Below are positions 38,256 to 52,830 of a stretch of DNA of 64,000 bases, one piece after another. The notes beneath the pieces are model-generated. The model did not search any database and had not been told where the DNA came from. It was given only the letters and a program-made list of their open reading frames with translations. Positions within the stretch are counted from its first letter, which is position 1. Every line of letters starts with the position of its first letter. Source of the stretch: Eopsaltria australis. Taxonomy: Eukaryota > Chordata > Aves > Passeriformes > Petroicidae. The stretch is taken from positions 6,820,001 through 6,884,000 of the forward strand of contig JAVTVJ010000068.1 in NCBI GenBank assembly GCA_034509425.1. The letters run 5' to 3'. The position numbers and the translations under genes were made by a program.

Positions 38256-41200
38256 CTAAAATAATTTTCTGTATCTGTTTCTATGAATACATAGCAAGGT
38301 TTTATGCTTAAATATGCATACAAATAATGCTCTTGAAAGTAGATGGTCTCTGTCAGCTGAAGTTCCAATTATGTAAATAAAATAATTTCCTGTATCTTTA
38401 TTAAATACATGAACTTTTCCTTTGTTCAAAAAAAAAAAAAATTAAAAAGGCAGCAATGAAAACCAAACAAAACCCCAAAGAAATCTGTCTTTGTACACAA
38501 TTTATTTGTATTTCTCAGTTTTATAAATAAGCTCTCCACATGTGTCTCCATTAAGTTTTTAGTTCAGGTCAGGAATGCATTTCCAAAGCCAAATCTCTCA
38601 ATTTTTCCCAATTACCATGCTTTGCTTTTCCTCTTGATCTACACTCTCATTGTATGTTTCAGAATCAGTAGACTTAGATTGTATACATGATGGGGGATTA
38701 AAAATTCAGTAACAGGAGAAACATTTAACTACTGTTTTTCAAAGGCTGCAGTGAAACAAGGAACTAAAAAAGAAGTAAGCAGAGAAACCTTCCAAAGTGG
38801 AAAGAATCTTCAGAACAAAGTACAAGTTTATCTGAGGGTTACTGTAAAGGGAATCACTAGCAAGCACAGCAGGGAATCAAGTAAGCAAACATACAGATTA
38901 ATATATTGTATGAATCATGAAATACTAAGGAATAAATAATGCATAGGATCTTCATAGCTTTTTAGGCAGAACTGTGATTTATGTGGTCAATGGAACAGGA
39001 TATAAATACAAGACATTGATTTTAATAAGGCATTTGAAACTTTTGGAAGTATTCTAGCTTTCATTGGTTCAGACATACTGAGGATACCATGCTTTATCTA
39101 ACTGTAATAACACATTGAGACACCTGACATTGTATTTCCACTATCTTCACATTTGGGAAAATGAGGGGAGCATGTATTAGTTTTACAAAGAATAACAATA
39201 TTTTTCCTTGGGGATGGGACAGCAATCTCTTACTTTAAAAACTGACCTAAGAGATCTCCACTATTTATAGTCTCACATTCAAGGCTGCAGAACCCACTTT
39301 TCAAGCATCACTGCAAGTCAAAAAGTGCTGGAAAGAATTGTTAATTAATTTGAGTTCCAAATGAGGAGCATAGCAGGGAAACATGTTGAAAAACCACACA
39401 GTCTGTCTTCTTGACTAAGGCTCTGGAGGGAGACTCGGGAAATTCAAGAAGAGCAGCAAACCAAGCCAAAATCTTCTGTTTGTAATGTGGGCATCATTAT
39501 GTGACCTGATGTCATAAAATCCAGACAATAACCAATTTCGCAGTTCATGGGAGGAGCCCACAGAGGAGACACACAAATACCTAAAGCAATGCACTAAGGA
39601 GCCTCATGATATTATCTAGAAACACTGAAGGAGATACAAACTGAGAAAATGCAGAAGAGCAAATCTGATGAATCATACACTGCAGGATAGACACTCTGTG
39701 GGAGAAAGGGAACAGAAAGTGGCAAGGCCAAAAAAGATCTGAGCATTATACACAGGAAGAAGGGTCAGAACTGGGAATGTGGCATTCAGTAACAACAAAA
39801 AAATAAGCCAAACTAACAGCCAGTGCATTTTGCAGCTCTTTTATTAGGTGCTCCACTGTGTGCAGTCTGTAATACAGAGCTTAGGAGCAGGAAGGCACCA
39901 GGACCCCACTGGGGATCCCATGGGTTCACCAAGTCCACCTGGGAGATGGCCCTTCCTGATGACATATTCTTGAAAGCACACCCCAAACACTGCCATCTGG
40001 CTACCTTCATGCCAGGAGGAATTGGAAGGGATCCAGGCAAAAGCAAGACAAATGACAAAGAGCTGGAGGGAATGACTTCAAAGGAAAGATTAAATGAGCT
40101 AAAATATGCATTGCATGGCTAAGGAACCTCTGTAGGTCAGGAGACAGGGAATACAGTAACCATGAGCCATTCTTAAGCAGAGGTGTAAATGAAGAAGTCT
40201 ATCATTGATAGTAAATAGGCAGGAGGAAGACTTTGTCATCTTATTAATATTCTTATTCTTCAGTTTTTGCTTGGTATGTGGTAGCTTTACCACATCATCA
40301 TGGAATGCCAGCACCAGGGAAGACACAAGCACTGAAAAAAAAAAATCCCTCTTTCTTACTAGTGCACTTTGAATTCTGTTTTATAATTAATTTCATTGCC
40401 TCCACTCCTTTCTTACTGCTCTAGGCCAGGCTTATCATTACACAGGACTAAGGAACCAGTTCTCTCTGAAACCAAGAGTATTTCAGCAAGGCATATTCAA
40501 AATAATTTATGAACATTTCCAGTATTGTTACAAGATTGCTCCTTCTATGCCTTGTTATTGCAGGACCAAACAGTCTTGGAATTCCTTGGGCTCATATAAT
40601 TCCAATGAAATGGTAAACAATATAATGATTTTTCATGAGAATTCCTCCTCCCATCTGTTTTCTGTCATCATTGTTTGATCCTGTTTGTGGGTTTTTTTTC
40701 TATTCTGTCTTTGGGGCTTAGGCAGAGACATCTGAAAATAGATTCACCCAAGTCTCACCTCTCAGGAGAGTCCTTGTCCTGGAATCAGTTCCCTGTTTAG
40801 GTAGATTGTAGCCAATCAGGAAGGGCAGAGACTCCAACTGTGCTTTCTACCTATGGAATTTGTGCCTAGGACAATTCTTTCCATGTTGTTCTCCTGTGTC
40901 CAAATGTTAATTTTTAAACAGCCACCTTTGTACTGTTTTCCTTACATTAGTTTCTTCTTTGATTACTAATGATGGTAAGCTTTTCCTAGGAAAGACTTTT
41001 TTACCTTGTAAATTTTTTGAGGGTGTCACTCCCACTATACCTTTTCTTCCTTCTCACCCTTTACTCACTGGTGTAAATTATACAGCTCCTTTTGTGTTAT
41101 CTTTAACATCAGAAGGTCAGAACCTTGGTTGCCTATAATCATACAAGTGAATGTTTAACTCTGAGGAAGGTTTTCTTGGATCATAGAAGACTGATATTCT

Positions 41201-44200
41201 TCCAGGCAGTAACATTACCCCCAGTGACATGAAAGGCGCTTGGCTAACAAGTCTTTTAAAAGTATAAGTTAAGAGCATCTCATCCTTTATGTTCAGCAGC
41301 CATTTGACCAAGAACTGAAAGAAACATCACTGAACCACAGAAGTTAGAGCTGTGCAAAGCTCACACACTGGGAGCTGCTTTGTCTGCTCTATGCTCTACT
41401 CTTTACATTATGGAAGAGCTCCCTACACTACCATTGGCTTTCCTTTTCAGGTCATAAACTCATTTCCATTCATAATGCAAAAAAGGAGTAACACAAACCA
41501 GGGCGTGGAAAACTACATTTTAAACCAAAAAAAGCCTGTGGAACTTATGACAAGCTGAAAATGTTTAAAATGAACAGCTTTCACTAGAGTTAGCAGCTTG
41601 AGCAATATGAGAAAATTCATGGGAATCTATGGATTTTGATGAATTTCCCTACATAAAATTGGTTTTGAATAAGCTGTTTATGGGAGTGAAATGGTGTATT
41701 TCGGCAAAGAGCCTCTGTATGATACATATTTATACTTCTGTGCAATATCATGCATACATTAAAACCAGAATTATATTTCACATTGCAATATTTTATATTG
41801 TCAAAATGAGAATTTCTGGGGATTTTTGTTAATTTAGAAGTGAAAATAGATGGAATTCTATTTTTTACAGGATCTGGTAATACCTTTTTTTTCACCATTC
41901 TTGCTGCTTTCCTCGTGAGCAAGCAATCAAATTTTAAAATGATAATTTTTTCCCAACATTTGACTATAGTTAACAATGCTACTTAGAGATGGCAGTTTGA
42001 AAAGTTACAGTATAATTGATGCAGCATGAAGTGAATCAAAAGGGCAAAGTTGATATGCAGATATTAACATAATCTGCTCCTCACATTCCAGAGAAGTTCA
42101 CATTCTTTCCCAGCATGTAATTTCCTTATAAAAAATACTTCTATCTTCACAGTACAGTCCTTTCTTGGATGCACAAATGACAGCTTTTACATCCTGAAAG
42201 ACACTCTGTAGTCTTCCCTGCTGTCATAGCCTGGACATTTGGAAGAGAAAAACACCCAAGTCTGGGGGTATTTTTTGCACAAGGACTTGTCAGCCAACAG
42301 CAGCCTCCTCATGCAGCTGTTTCTCCATACATACAAAGCCAAAGGCATGAATAAACCTTTTAGCTTCCTAATAACATGTAAACATGCTCAAATCAGTTCT
42401 GCATTAGATTACTGATTCTCATTTATGTTACTGCCTGAAAACATATGAGAATGGCTCAGAGGATATTCTCTCTCTCTCTCTTTTTTTTTTTTTAATTTAC
42501 TTAATTTTTTGAATAAGCAGACATAAAAGGGAAAGGGCAAATGAGTTTGCTCTCTGAAGGGATGAATGCCCTGCTAGCTTTCCAGTGGGACACATTGTTT
42601 CCTCTCTACTGCAGGCACACTTGTGAAATAACAAAATTCCAGGATAAAGTCAAAGGTTTAGAAACCACCTGATTTGAGCTCATGATTAAGCTTTCAGCTA
42701 CCCTCTATTAACTCAGCCATTTTCCAAATCTGACCATGCACTTGTGAGATGAACCAGTTTTGAAACACCTCATTTGCCCATGCTCCACACAGAACCATGC
42801 AGTCACACCTGTGATACCTCACTCTCAAAACCAACAAAGTAACTTTCTTCTGCTGTTTGAAATAGTCTCTGCATTCAACATGGGCACCAGTGTGTGAAGA
42901 GGAAGGAACAGAGGGATGTGAAAAAGGAGTAAAGAAGTCAAGTGTGGTGGGGTTCCTCCCTCAGCATCTCTGCTGGATTCCTACCTGGAGATTACACAGA
43001 CAGTCAGAAAGTTCAGCAGCATTTCCCCCTATCTCCAGCTGTACTCACATGGCACACAGGTCCTGGAGTTGTATGTGGCTATTTGCCAGCTAGACACGTC
43101 AGAGGAGATCCTACAGGATCTCCTTCCTGGCAGCTGTTTTTCAGCAGTAGAGCCAGCGTTAATAACAGAAACAGGCAGATGCAGCGGCTGCTCGGCACAT
43201 CGGAAATGAGGCCACTTGCATTCAAGAGCTTATAAATGGATTTGGTTTTCTAATTTCAGGACCTACATTTGGAGGAAAAAAATCCTAATTCATCATATGG
43301 TTTTCATTTTTAACCTCTCTGTAGATGTGCAGATCTTTAATTTTCAGTTCCGTGTATATACATTCTAATCTCTCTAAGTATAAATCAGTCAAATGGCCTT
43401 CCTGTATATAAATTTAGTATTCTCTGATCAATGTATCTTTCATATGCATGAAAGAACTACCCCACATGCTACTGCAGCCTCCTACATTTCCCTGTTCTTT
43501 TATTCAGTGGTATTGGATTTTCTTTTTTTTTAAGCAGTCATACTGCTTTGACAGTACATAGCTGTCATGGTTCTGTCTCACAGGTTTCTATACATCAGAG
43601 ACCAGCTTTAAAACTATTTTGACAGGTTAAAAGCTGGGATTTTTCCAGGGACAGGATGGAGAGAAGCAGGAATGAGAGAAGTGAAAAAGAATATTCCTTG
43701 ACACCCCCTAATCTCCTCAGTGCAGATGGCACTGCCATTTTCAAGTAGCTTCTGTGCACAACAGCCATTGCAAAAGAGTGGAAGTTGGAATGCTGAAAAT
43801 AGTCTTTTTGGGACATACACACATATCTGGATGTGCATCTATCCAATATGCCCAGCTGTGAATGCATGAGCAGACAAATGAGCAAAGCTTACCTTCCCTC
43901 TTTCTCCCCCTGTCCATTCACTAAAATTAATTGTTCCCCAAGATGCTGTAGGCCACATTGTTAATTACTGTCTCTCTCTTCTGCACCTGAGGCATCACAC
44001 TGGTTTAGAAAACAGCCTGCAAACAGATGGAGAGCTGCTGGAGATGAATCTGAAGGTATGTGAAAAAAAAAAAAGGATTCAGACTTTATGATACTGCAGG
44101 CTCAGATGGTCTATTAATTTTCAATAATATTCTGGAAAGGAAGGAGGTCTGTACATGTTTTTAGGCTTAATTTGTTTTCAAAAAAGGAGTTACAAGAGCC

Positions 44201-47200
44201 AATTACTTTTATGATTTCATCACAATCATTTATGCTTAAAGAATATTTATGGGAAAATATTCCAATCACCCCTGCACAGCCTTGCTGTTTCTTAGACAAC
44301 CCTTCCCCCGCAGGCAGCTGTTCATGCTCTGTGCCTGACAGGACAAAGGCTGGCTGTCTTGCAGACCAGACAGAAATGCCAGCTTGAACTGGATGCTGCA
44401 TGCAGCCTCTTGCCTGCTGCCTCAATGCCACTGGCACATCCCCAACACCTACCCTAACACCTGATTCTGCCACCGTGTTGCCACAGAAAGCCACAGCAGC
44501 CTGGGGCAAAGCTGTCCCTTACATGCCCAGCCTGCCTCCACCCCACTTGCATGAGGCACTGTCCTGATGCAATCCCAACAAAAATGCTCCACTCTTTGAT
44601 CCAGCCTGGCAATTAACAAAAAGCCACTGCAGTTGTTGACATCAACTGGTTTTTCATCTCCCCACGCTGAGGATCAAAGGTGGTACAACCATAACAAGGA
44701 GGCAGGGATGCCTCTAATGGTGCTCAGAGGTGTCCTGTCCTGCTGAGGAGGGCACTGCAAAGCACAGGCATCCAGATCTTCCTGGTGCGCACCATGCCAG
44801 CTTCAAAACTGGTAAAAGGGTTTCCCTTTCGTAAGTACTTCAATGTGATCATTTTCTGTGTAAAAGTACACAAGAGACGTATCCCAAAACCATAATCTCG
44901 TCTAATAGAGCCATCTTACCCTCTTCAAAGGGAAATCTACTGCTGCACATAAGGAACAGTTGCAATTTCTAAATGGGGAAAAAAGCCTTTCAGACTTGGC
45001 TGGAAGTTCAGCTCTGCACATTAGCCAAATCACTTCAGAAAGGCAGTGGAAAAGTTATTAATAGATTTATCAAATGACTATCCAAAGGAATCCAGATATT
45101 TTAGCCAAGAAGCAAGAAAAAGTGAGTTAATTATACCACAACCAGACCTCTGATCCATATAGGAGCGAGGAAGAAAAGGTGATACTTAAAATGCAATGGC
45201 CATCCTTCCTTTTCCAGTGTTGGCATGGTGCATATTTTGTGGAGCAGAGTCTACTTGGTAGAGGTTGGTACACAATTTGTCGTGTGTAATACACAGTTTG
45301 TCAGGCTTTATATGAATGTGTAAAGGAACTCTGGAACTCAAGAATGGTGTCATTTCCTCCAGTACCCAAATTCTGCATATAAGCATTTTGCAATCCAGCA
45401 GAGATTCTCAATTGTCATCGCTTTATGAAATTCTTGGTAAAGAAACAACTAAATGCATAATGCATTGTATATGCTCCCATACATTTAGCTTAGATCACTA
45501 AATCTACTGTCTCTCACACTTTTAAAAAACTCATCACATATAATAATTATGTCACAAGAATCTATCTGTATCATTATCACCTGCACAGGTTAATAAACAA
45601 TATATTGTCGCACAACCTTGGGATTCTTTGTCAAGGATTCTTAATCTACCTTTTCTCCTGTTTTGCAGATGGTGCAAAATGTGAACATTTAAAGCCAGTA
45701 CAGCTGAAACACATCTCTAGCTCCCTCTCTCTCTGCAAAAGCAGTATCAAAGCCTCAGGCACTCCATCTGCCCCGTGGGTAAGAGGTGGAGGTAAAGGTG
45801 GTTCCTGCTGAACCATCTTCCCCCTCAGTGCTGCAGAGGATGAGATGGGTAACTGGCCAGTGGTGGTGCTTAGCCAGGGCGCTGCAGACTTCTGAAAAGC
45901 AGTGCTGCAAATAATACTAGCATTTGATCTGGAAAGGACAATCTATTCCAACACTTATTTTAGATTCCTTTCTTTCTTCACTGAACCTTTTGCATTATTT
46001 TGGACAACAGTTCCTTGGTAAAATGCAATTGTCTTTAATGAATTGCTCTTCCCAGCTGTCACTGTCATTGTACTGAAAATTCAGGGTGATTTATTTGACC
46101 TGTAGCAGAGGTGTAAGACAAAGATTTTAGCTCTTCTCCATTCTATCAGGAGTGTTTGCTCTGGTAGGAGCAGCTCACTGATGGGGGCTTTTGACTATGG
46201 ACAGGCACAAAAGAAAGATGCCAGTATTTGGACACCTATCAGACACTAAGGTTTGTAGGCTGGGCTGAGAGCAAACTTGTCCAGTGGTGGTGACATATCA
46301 TTGACTGTTCCCTGACTGCCATAGGCCCTAAGATTCTTCTTCCATTTCTGCCTTTCATGAGGGAAAATGAGAGAAGATCTATGAAATCAATTCACACTCT
46401 CAAAATGGTGCTTTAGTCATGGGTCACACAATTAGCCACATCTGCAAAGCGGTACATTTGCTGATTGCTGAATTCTCACCTCCAAGAATCTGGGCTAAGT
46501 TTTAGTTTAAACACCTTGGTACATGGAAAAGATGTTGCAATTGCACATCTAAATGCCAGGTATTGCAATGAACATATGAGTAAAGGAAGGTTTTTTCTCT
46601 GGAAAAAGAAAAGGATTGTGGCTGAAAGTTCTAGTCTGTTCTGCATCATTTGTATCCCCTCTTGCTGTTCCAAGATATTTCTATCCTTTAGAGACACAAG
46701 ATATTTCTGGTGGGAACTATATCTCAGTCAGACTTTATCTGTTAACTCATGCTTGGTACAAAAACCTTTTACATCCTCATAAAATAAGATTTTGCTTTTA
46801 GCATCAATTATCATTCATCTGGCTTTCGAAGAAGCTGACAGGTCTGTATTGTCCTTGCTCTCCTTTTTCATGCATTTTGAAAGATATTTGCCTTTCTTTC
46901 ACCTCACGACACCTCAGCATGCTCCTTACTTCGCAAGGATATTTGATAACAAGGCTTTCAGACATCATCACCCCACTGTTAAAAATTCAGCAATGACACC
47001 CTTAAATGCAACCTGATTTAAAATTGTCTTACGTAGCCAGTTCCTGACCCTTTATGCTGCTAAGTAAGGTTACAATTTACCCACGAACTACTTCTGGATG
47101 CATGTAAGGCCTGGTGTGGTTACGTAAGTAAAATAATGTAAGCAGTCTTCTAATTCTGATAATTCACAATAGTAAGGCTTCGGCTAAACTGCTGATATTT

Positions 47201-50200
47201 GCAAAATCTTGGGAGTTGTTAATAGACATCACAGATTTTTTTGTATGCCTCAAACAGATCATATAGGACACCCTTCTGTACAAGCCTGCCAATGACTCCA
47301 GTGACCTTACTGAGCTCACCAGAAAATGATCAGCCCAATGCAGAAAGGAAAAAATAGAAAGTAAATGCAGAATGAAAAACAAACAAACAAGTTCTCTGTC
47401 ATAGCAATTAGCAAAGCAAACTTTTGGGGGATGATGTCAGCACAGACTGGCATCTGCTCCAAGGGAGGGGGGGAAAAACAGTGAATGGCAGACAGGAGCG
47501 AAATGTTTCAACAGAGAAGAAAGACTTGCTCTGAACTTTAAACAGAAGATGTTGCAAAAAGGAAAGGAGGAAGGAAGAGCATGAGAAAAGCCTATGAGGG
47601 ATGAAAGAAACCCAACATTAAGGAAAAGGAAAGCAAGCAGGGAGGATAAAGAGAGCTCCAAGAAGTAGTTCTGCCAAGGGACCATGTCAAAAGCCAAAAT
47701 CAGTGCAGCAGTACATCGGCACTTTAGTAGAGGAGAGAAATCCAACACAATGGTAGCCAGGAGAGGACCCAGAGGTAATAAAGCCTTCACTGAATGGACG
47801 TGCCATGAGCAAAAATGTAAGGAAAAGAAGAAAATTTGCACTTATGTCTCATACATTCTCTCATAAAATCTGATCTTCCCCCAAATCAACACAGCCAAAA
47901 TAGCTGAACGATTTGCAGTACTTACATGTAGTGCCTGCACCTGTCAATAAGAGTGATTATTAATTTTCTGTGCATAGGTCATGTAAAAAGTCACGTAGTT
48001 TCTCTGTGATTTAGTTTCCCATCTGTAAACCTGCCACCTCTGCTTCATTAAAGGCAAAGAGGCAATAAATTGACAAGGAAGAATATAAATAAAGAAGGAC
48101 AAAGCAGATGATTTAACGGCAACATCAGGCTCAGGTCCAGATTTAAAACAAAACCATATAAAACAGTGAAGCAGTTAACGGATATATTTTATAATAAAAG
48201 CATAAACATCTTCCAAAATATATCTGAAAAGGAAACAGGACAATTCAAAGTATCAGTATGAAAATAAATTCCTCTCTTTGTTGTAGGCATCCACAGGCTC
48301 TGCTTCCCTGTTGCCTCCCATCTAGTAAGACTTTTCCCCCTTCTTTACTCTTCCTACTTGTCAAGGTTTAAAGGACACTGAAGAGCACAGGATGGGTTCA
48401 TTAGAATTGCAAAGTATCACCGCATCCCATTTGCAGCAGGGCCCCATTTATCTCTGTTGCCACACCATACTGTGAGGTGGCACCAAAAACTGCAGTCCAG
48501 AGCTAGGGAATGCTAATCATCCTACATCAGACCCAAACCATGCGGGATTCAAGGTTAACTGTGGTTGAGAACATCTGTTCAAGGCAATAAATGATTCCCA
48601 GAGGCAACTGGGAGCGGGCTTTCGATTTTTGACATGACCAGCTACTTTCTGTTGGCCTGGAAGACCTGGGCCAAATTCTCGGCCATTTGTTTCAATCCCT
48701 TGTGTCTACAAAACCACTTCTGTCCCCTTTCTTCAATGGAGGGCACAGCTACCTCTCCTCAGACCCTTTGAAGGTCACCAGATTGTCACCCATGGTAAAA
48801 AATGAACACAACCATGTCTTTCTTTGCTTAGTTGCAGTGAAATAACAATATAAATTATAACACCTGCACAGACCTCAGCACAGTGGTCTATGCATAAATA
48901 CCACCCTGCAGTTTAGCTAAAGGAATCTGTCCAGTCAGTTGTCCAAGTTCACCCTAAAGTCGTGCCCAGACTGACACTTGAGTTTAGTCTACCTCAGAAA
49001 TTTCTACCTGTCTCTAAAATTTACTTTAAAAATATTTCTGTTTTAATGACTTTCATATTAAATGCCACACGTGTCCTATCCTATAGCAAAAAATAAGCTG
49101 AACTGGAAAAGGTACTCAGTCAGCACTACATTGTGGTGCCAAAGCACAATTTAAGAAGTAACTATGAGGTTGCCAGATCAGAGACTGCACATTAAGTTAC
49201 TTTTCCTTTGGTCTAAGTCTGTAGTCCTGCTCGTATTGAAGTCAACAGCAAGCCTGCAGTTAATTGCAACAAAAGTAAGATGTATTTTAGGGAGCCACCA
49301 TAAAGAGGTAGGCTGGATTATCTAATGACATATAAGTATTTTACTAAATGTGTTACTTGTCAAGCTAATTAGTTACCCTGTAAGTGAAAAGGTCAACCCT
49401 GCATAATATTTGCATCTCATCTTTCTGAGTCAAGTTTCCTGTGCATGGTAGGTGGAAAGAAATAAATTCTACTGAAGTTGTGAACGGCTGATAGGAACAC
49501 TTTGGCAGGCAGAGAAAAATTTGAAAAAAGCTGTTCAAGGCTGATCTGAAGCAAAGAACACGGAACATGTCCATCAGGAAGACACCAATCCCATGGCCAC
49601 CAGCTCCATATTGTACAATTTGTTTCTAATAGCTCTGCAGCCAAGCAATACATTGAAACTGTCACTCATACTTTTTCACTGCTTCTGCTGCTCTTTACTA
49701 AGCCACATATGCAAGTCGAGGAGAGACAAGGCTCATGAAATCACACCACTGCTCCAAGGTGTTACTTTTGACCCCAAATTTCCATTCTCTAGAGAAGATT
49801 TACCTAACAAGCCACACTATTGCATGCACACTCCACTATGGCCGTATTTCCCCCTATTTCTACAGCTGGAGGACAAATTCATCACGTTACAACTATTCTA
49901 CACCTGCAGCTCACTAATTTTGAAGCTCTCAGAGCCTTGCACATCTATAGCAGCCCTTTTCTATTCCAACACCTTTGTAATTTACATATATCTGAAGTAT
50001 GAATACAAAAAAGTATGCTTGAAAGATATTGACAAAGCCATTAAAGAGGTTAAAGAAAAAGCATCAGAAGCCTTCTTGAGAATTATCAAACCGAAACAAA
50101 CAGAATGTTTCAGCAGTCAGCAGATTAACCAGGAACTTCGGAATTTTCTTCTTTTTCAGTGAAACAGCTGGCTTTGTGTTTCAGTCTGTAAACATCCTAT

Positions 50201-52819
50201 GCCAGAAGAGGATCTTCAGAGACTCTTTGTCCTTGCTAAAGGGCTTTACTTAATGGGGTGTTACATGAAAAAGCATATCTGTCTTTCAGGAAAATATGCC
50301 CTGCAGGCTCACTGAAACAGTGGCAATATCTAGAGGAAAAGAAAACCAGGATATGAAATATGTCCTGGCTATTGTAGGTTTAAATATATATTAAGTCACT
50401 CTGCCAGGACTGAAAACTCTGGTGTTATAAATTTCCCAGCAACCTGTGTGCATTAAGTAGGTGTCAGGGGACCTTGCTCCCTTCAACAAGGAGTCACATC
50501 TTCCAAGCAGTGAATCTCGCTGTCAAAGGCTTGAGTCTTGCTTGCAGAAGCTGCCCAAGCCAGCTCTGAGCTCACTCTCCAGACAGGCTCTCCACTGCAG
50601 GGAAACCACGGGACCCTGGGGCCCATCCCCTGCCCATGAGCTGAACCCCTGCAGCACTTCCACTGTGACTGACACATGAGCTGGGAATCTAAAGCCTTAC
50701 ACCTATATAACAGAGGGTTCCATTGTTCTTCAAATGACAGATCATTTGAAATATCTGAATTATGTCAGACTATTTCCTTTGTGAGCCAGGATAAGAACTC
50801 TGCATCCCACTTAGCTGGCCTATATGTAAGAGGAGCAAGTGCATTGCTTACGATACAATATAAAGAAAGTTTAGTTCATAACTTGCATTTCAAAACCCTT
50901 CATTCCTCATATGTTGGAACCAAAGATTTAAATTCAGATGTACTTAAAGATGCCTTCCTTTATTTTCTGGTACATATACAAGCTTATGGACAGGTAGTGC
51001 TAGGAATCAGCTGGTCCATTATAAAGGAAGTGAACACATCCTCAGTTCTAGGCTTCAGAGAAGACATCCCCCCTCCCAATATCTTTCATCAGGCAGGATT
51101 TTCCTGAATCCAAATAGCAGTGAATATAGCACTCATGTTCACCTTCCTCTACTCATGGTGCATCTAAGAAATGCTTCCTTCTGGCTCTGAGTTACCCATC
51201 TTACCTGTCAGAAGGGATAATTACTCCTCTGTGTTACAACAGCTCAATTCAGAATTTCCTGATTTTACTTATAAGATTGGCACAAGAGAGATTTAGGAGT
51301 TAAAAGTAATTTTTAAAAATCTCTTTATAGTATGACCCTGACTAAAAACTCCCTCTCCTCCCTCAATTGATTTTGTCTTGGTTCAAGAATGTCTGTCTTT
51401 TATGCAACTGTTGAAATCTTCTGGAACTATCAAAAGCCCCACAATATGTACAATTGTGGAATTAATCTGAAAAGGTTTTGGTGTTTGGAATGCAAGCATT
51501 CTGTGTCAACTTTAGCATTTTATGAGCAATATTGAAACTCCCAGTGTTTACCTCAAGGGCCCTAGTACCCTTAAACCCAGATTACCTTTGAAGCCAGTCA
51601 CCAACAGCTCCATTTGGTACCTCTTCTACTGGTTCAGCTCTGTGCTGTGCTATTTTCATCAGTCCCAACTGTCCTATTCTTGAATTGCTTTTTGTCCTGC
51701 TCTTTTACATACAGCTTGCTGTAGAAAGAGAAAATGTGAGCAGCGATGCAGACTTATTCTTAAAATAAATGCTCCCTTAATCAAAATTGGATGACTAACA
51801 GGCATAAAATTATGGCTCTAATACCACATATAATCGTTTATCTCATTGCAAAGAGGCATACATCATTTGCATTGTGTTCCAGTAGTGTTCTATACCCACT
51901 TTACCATAATCTAAATGAGCATGCACAGCACAGACAAATGGAGATTCTAGCCCATCTTATGCATTTGCCTAGAGAGCACAATGATATTTGTTGTGTGTGC
52001 TTTTAAAAACCATGTTCCTATAAATAAACACATTAAAATGTAAGGAAAAAGCAGTGGGGAATCTCACCACCTGAGCAGTTTTCATTGTGAGATATATTTT
52101 GCTCAAAGAAAGGACATTTTTAAAATTTTTTCTGGACGTCAATTTTAATAAAGTATATTTGAAACTTATATGATCTATGGAGTAAGTTTGTTGAAGAGAA
52201 TTCAAACCTGTGGATACATCAGATCAGCATGTGGGTACTGCCCAACCACACTTACAGCTCAGACTAGATATTATTTTCTTCTGACCACTCCTTATTATCT
52301 GGGATGCACTTAACAGTCCAAGCCAGGGACTCAGATTTAAAGAACTTTAAAAATTCATAAAAATGTCAACTGCCAGAGTATGTATTTCTTTCCTTGAAAT
52401 CACTTCTGCATAAAGGCTGTAAGAAGCTTTCACTTCTCCATCTGCATCATGCTTCCTATTCCAAAACCACCATAGCTGTGAAGTTTAATAATGCATAGTC
52501 CTTCAGGGAGAGCAAGTATGGCTACACATGACAATATTTGCAGGAGTTGATTCCCACCTCACATGTATGACTTTACATCCTTTCCTGACCTTGCAGATCT
52601 GTGAGAAACTGGCACTTGAAACTCTGACATTTTTATGAGAGACAAGCTGATCTTATACCTAATTTTAGAGAGCTGTATAAAGCCCTTTTTCCCTCTTCAC
52701 AAGGATAACTCACTGAGCATAGCTGATCTTACTGTACAGAAGCACAAGGCTTTACAAGCAGAAAGATATGCACACTAAAATACAGGGCAAAATTCTCTTC
52801 TGTGTTGTTAAAATCATTT
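38256..52819. other. Unassigned unique DNA, about 14.5 kb
   Basis: No gene, RNA or well-supported interspersed repeat is recognised. Minor features are an AATAAA followed by an A run (38376-38441), a weakly CR1-like stretch near 40070-40150, a (TC)n-T tract (42467-42493), G+C-richer patches around 44280-44800 and 50460-50680, and a purine-rich segment (about 47340-47670). The longest forward frame of the whole window (189 codons, 49593-50162) lies here and is discussed under findings. Confidence 0.5.
42467..42493. repeat. (TC)n followed by a T run
   Basis: Seven TC units are followed by 13 T residues. This is a simple pyrimidine tract. Confidence 0.9.
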
Positions 52820-52830
52820 ATCTGTGACAT

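Noticed and set aside
47437..47841. 134-codon hydrophobic reverse-strand frame suggesting a membrane protein
   Set aside because: The forward strand is purine-rich there, which automatically gives Phe/Leu/Ser-rich open frames on the reverse strand.
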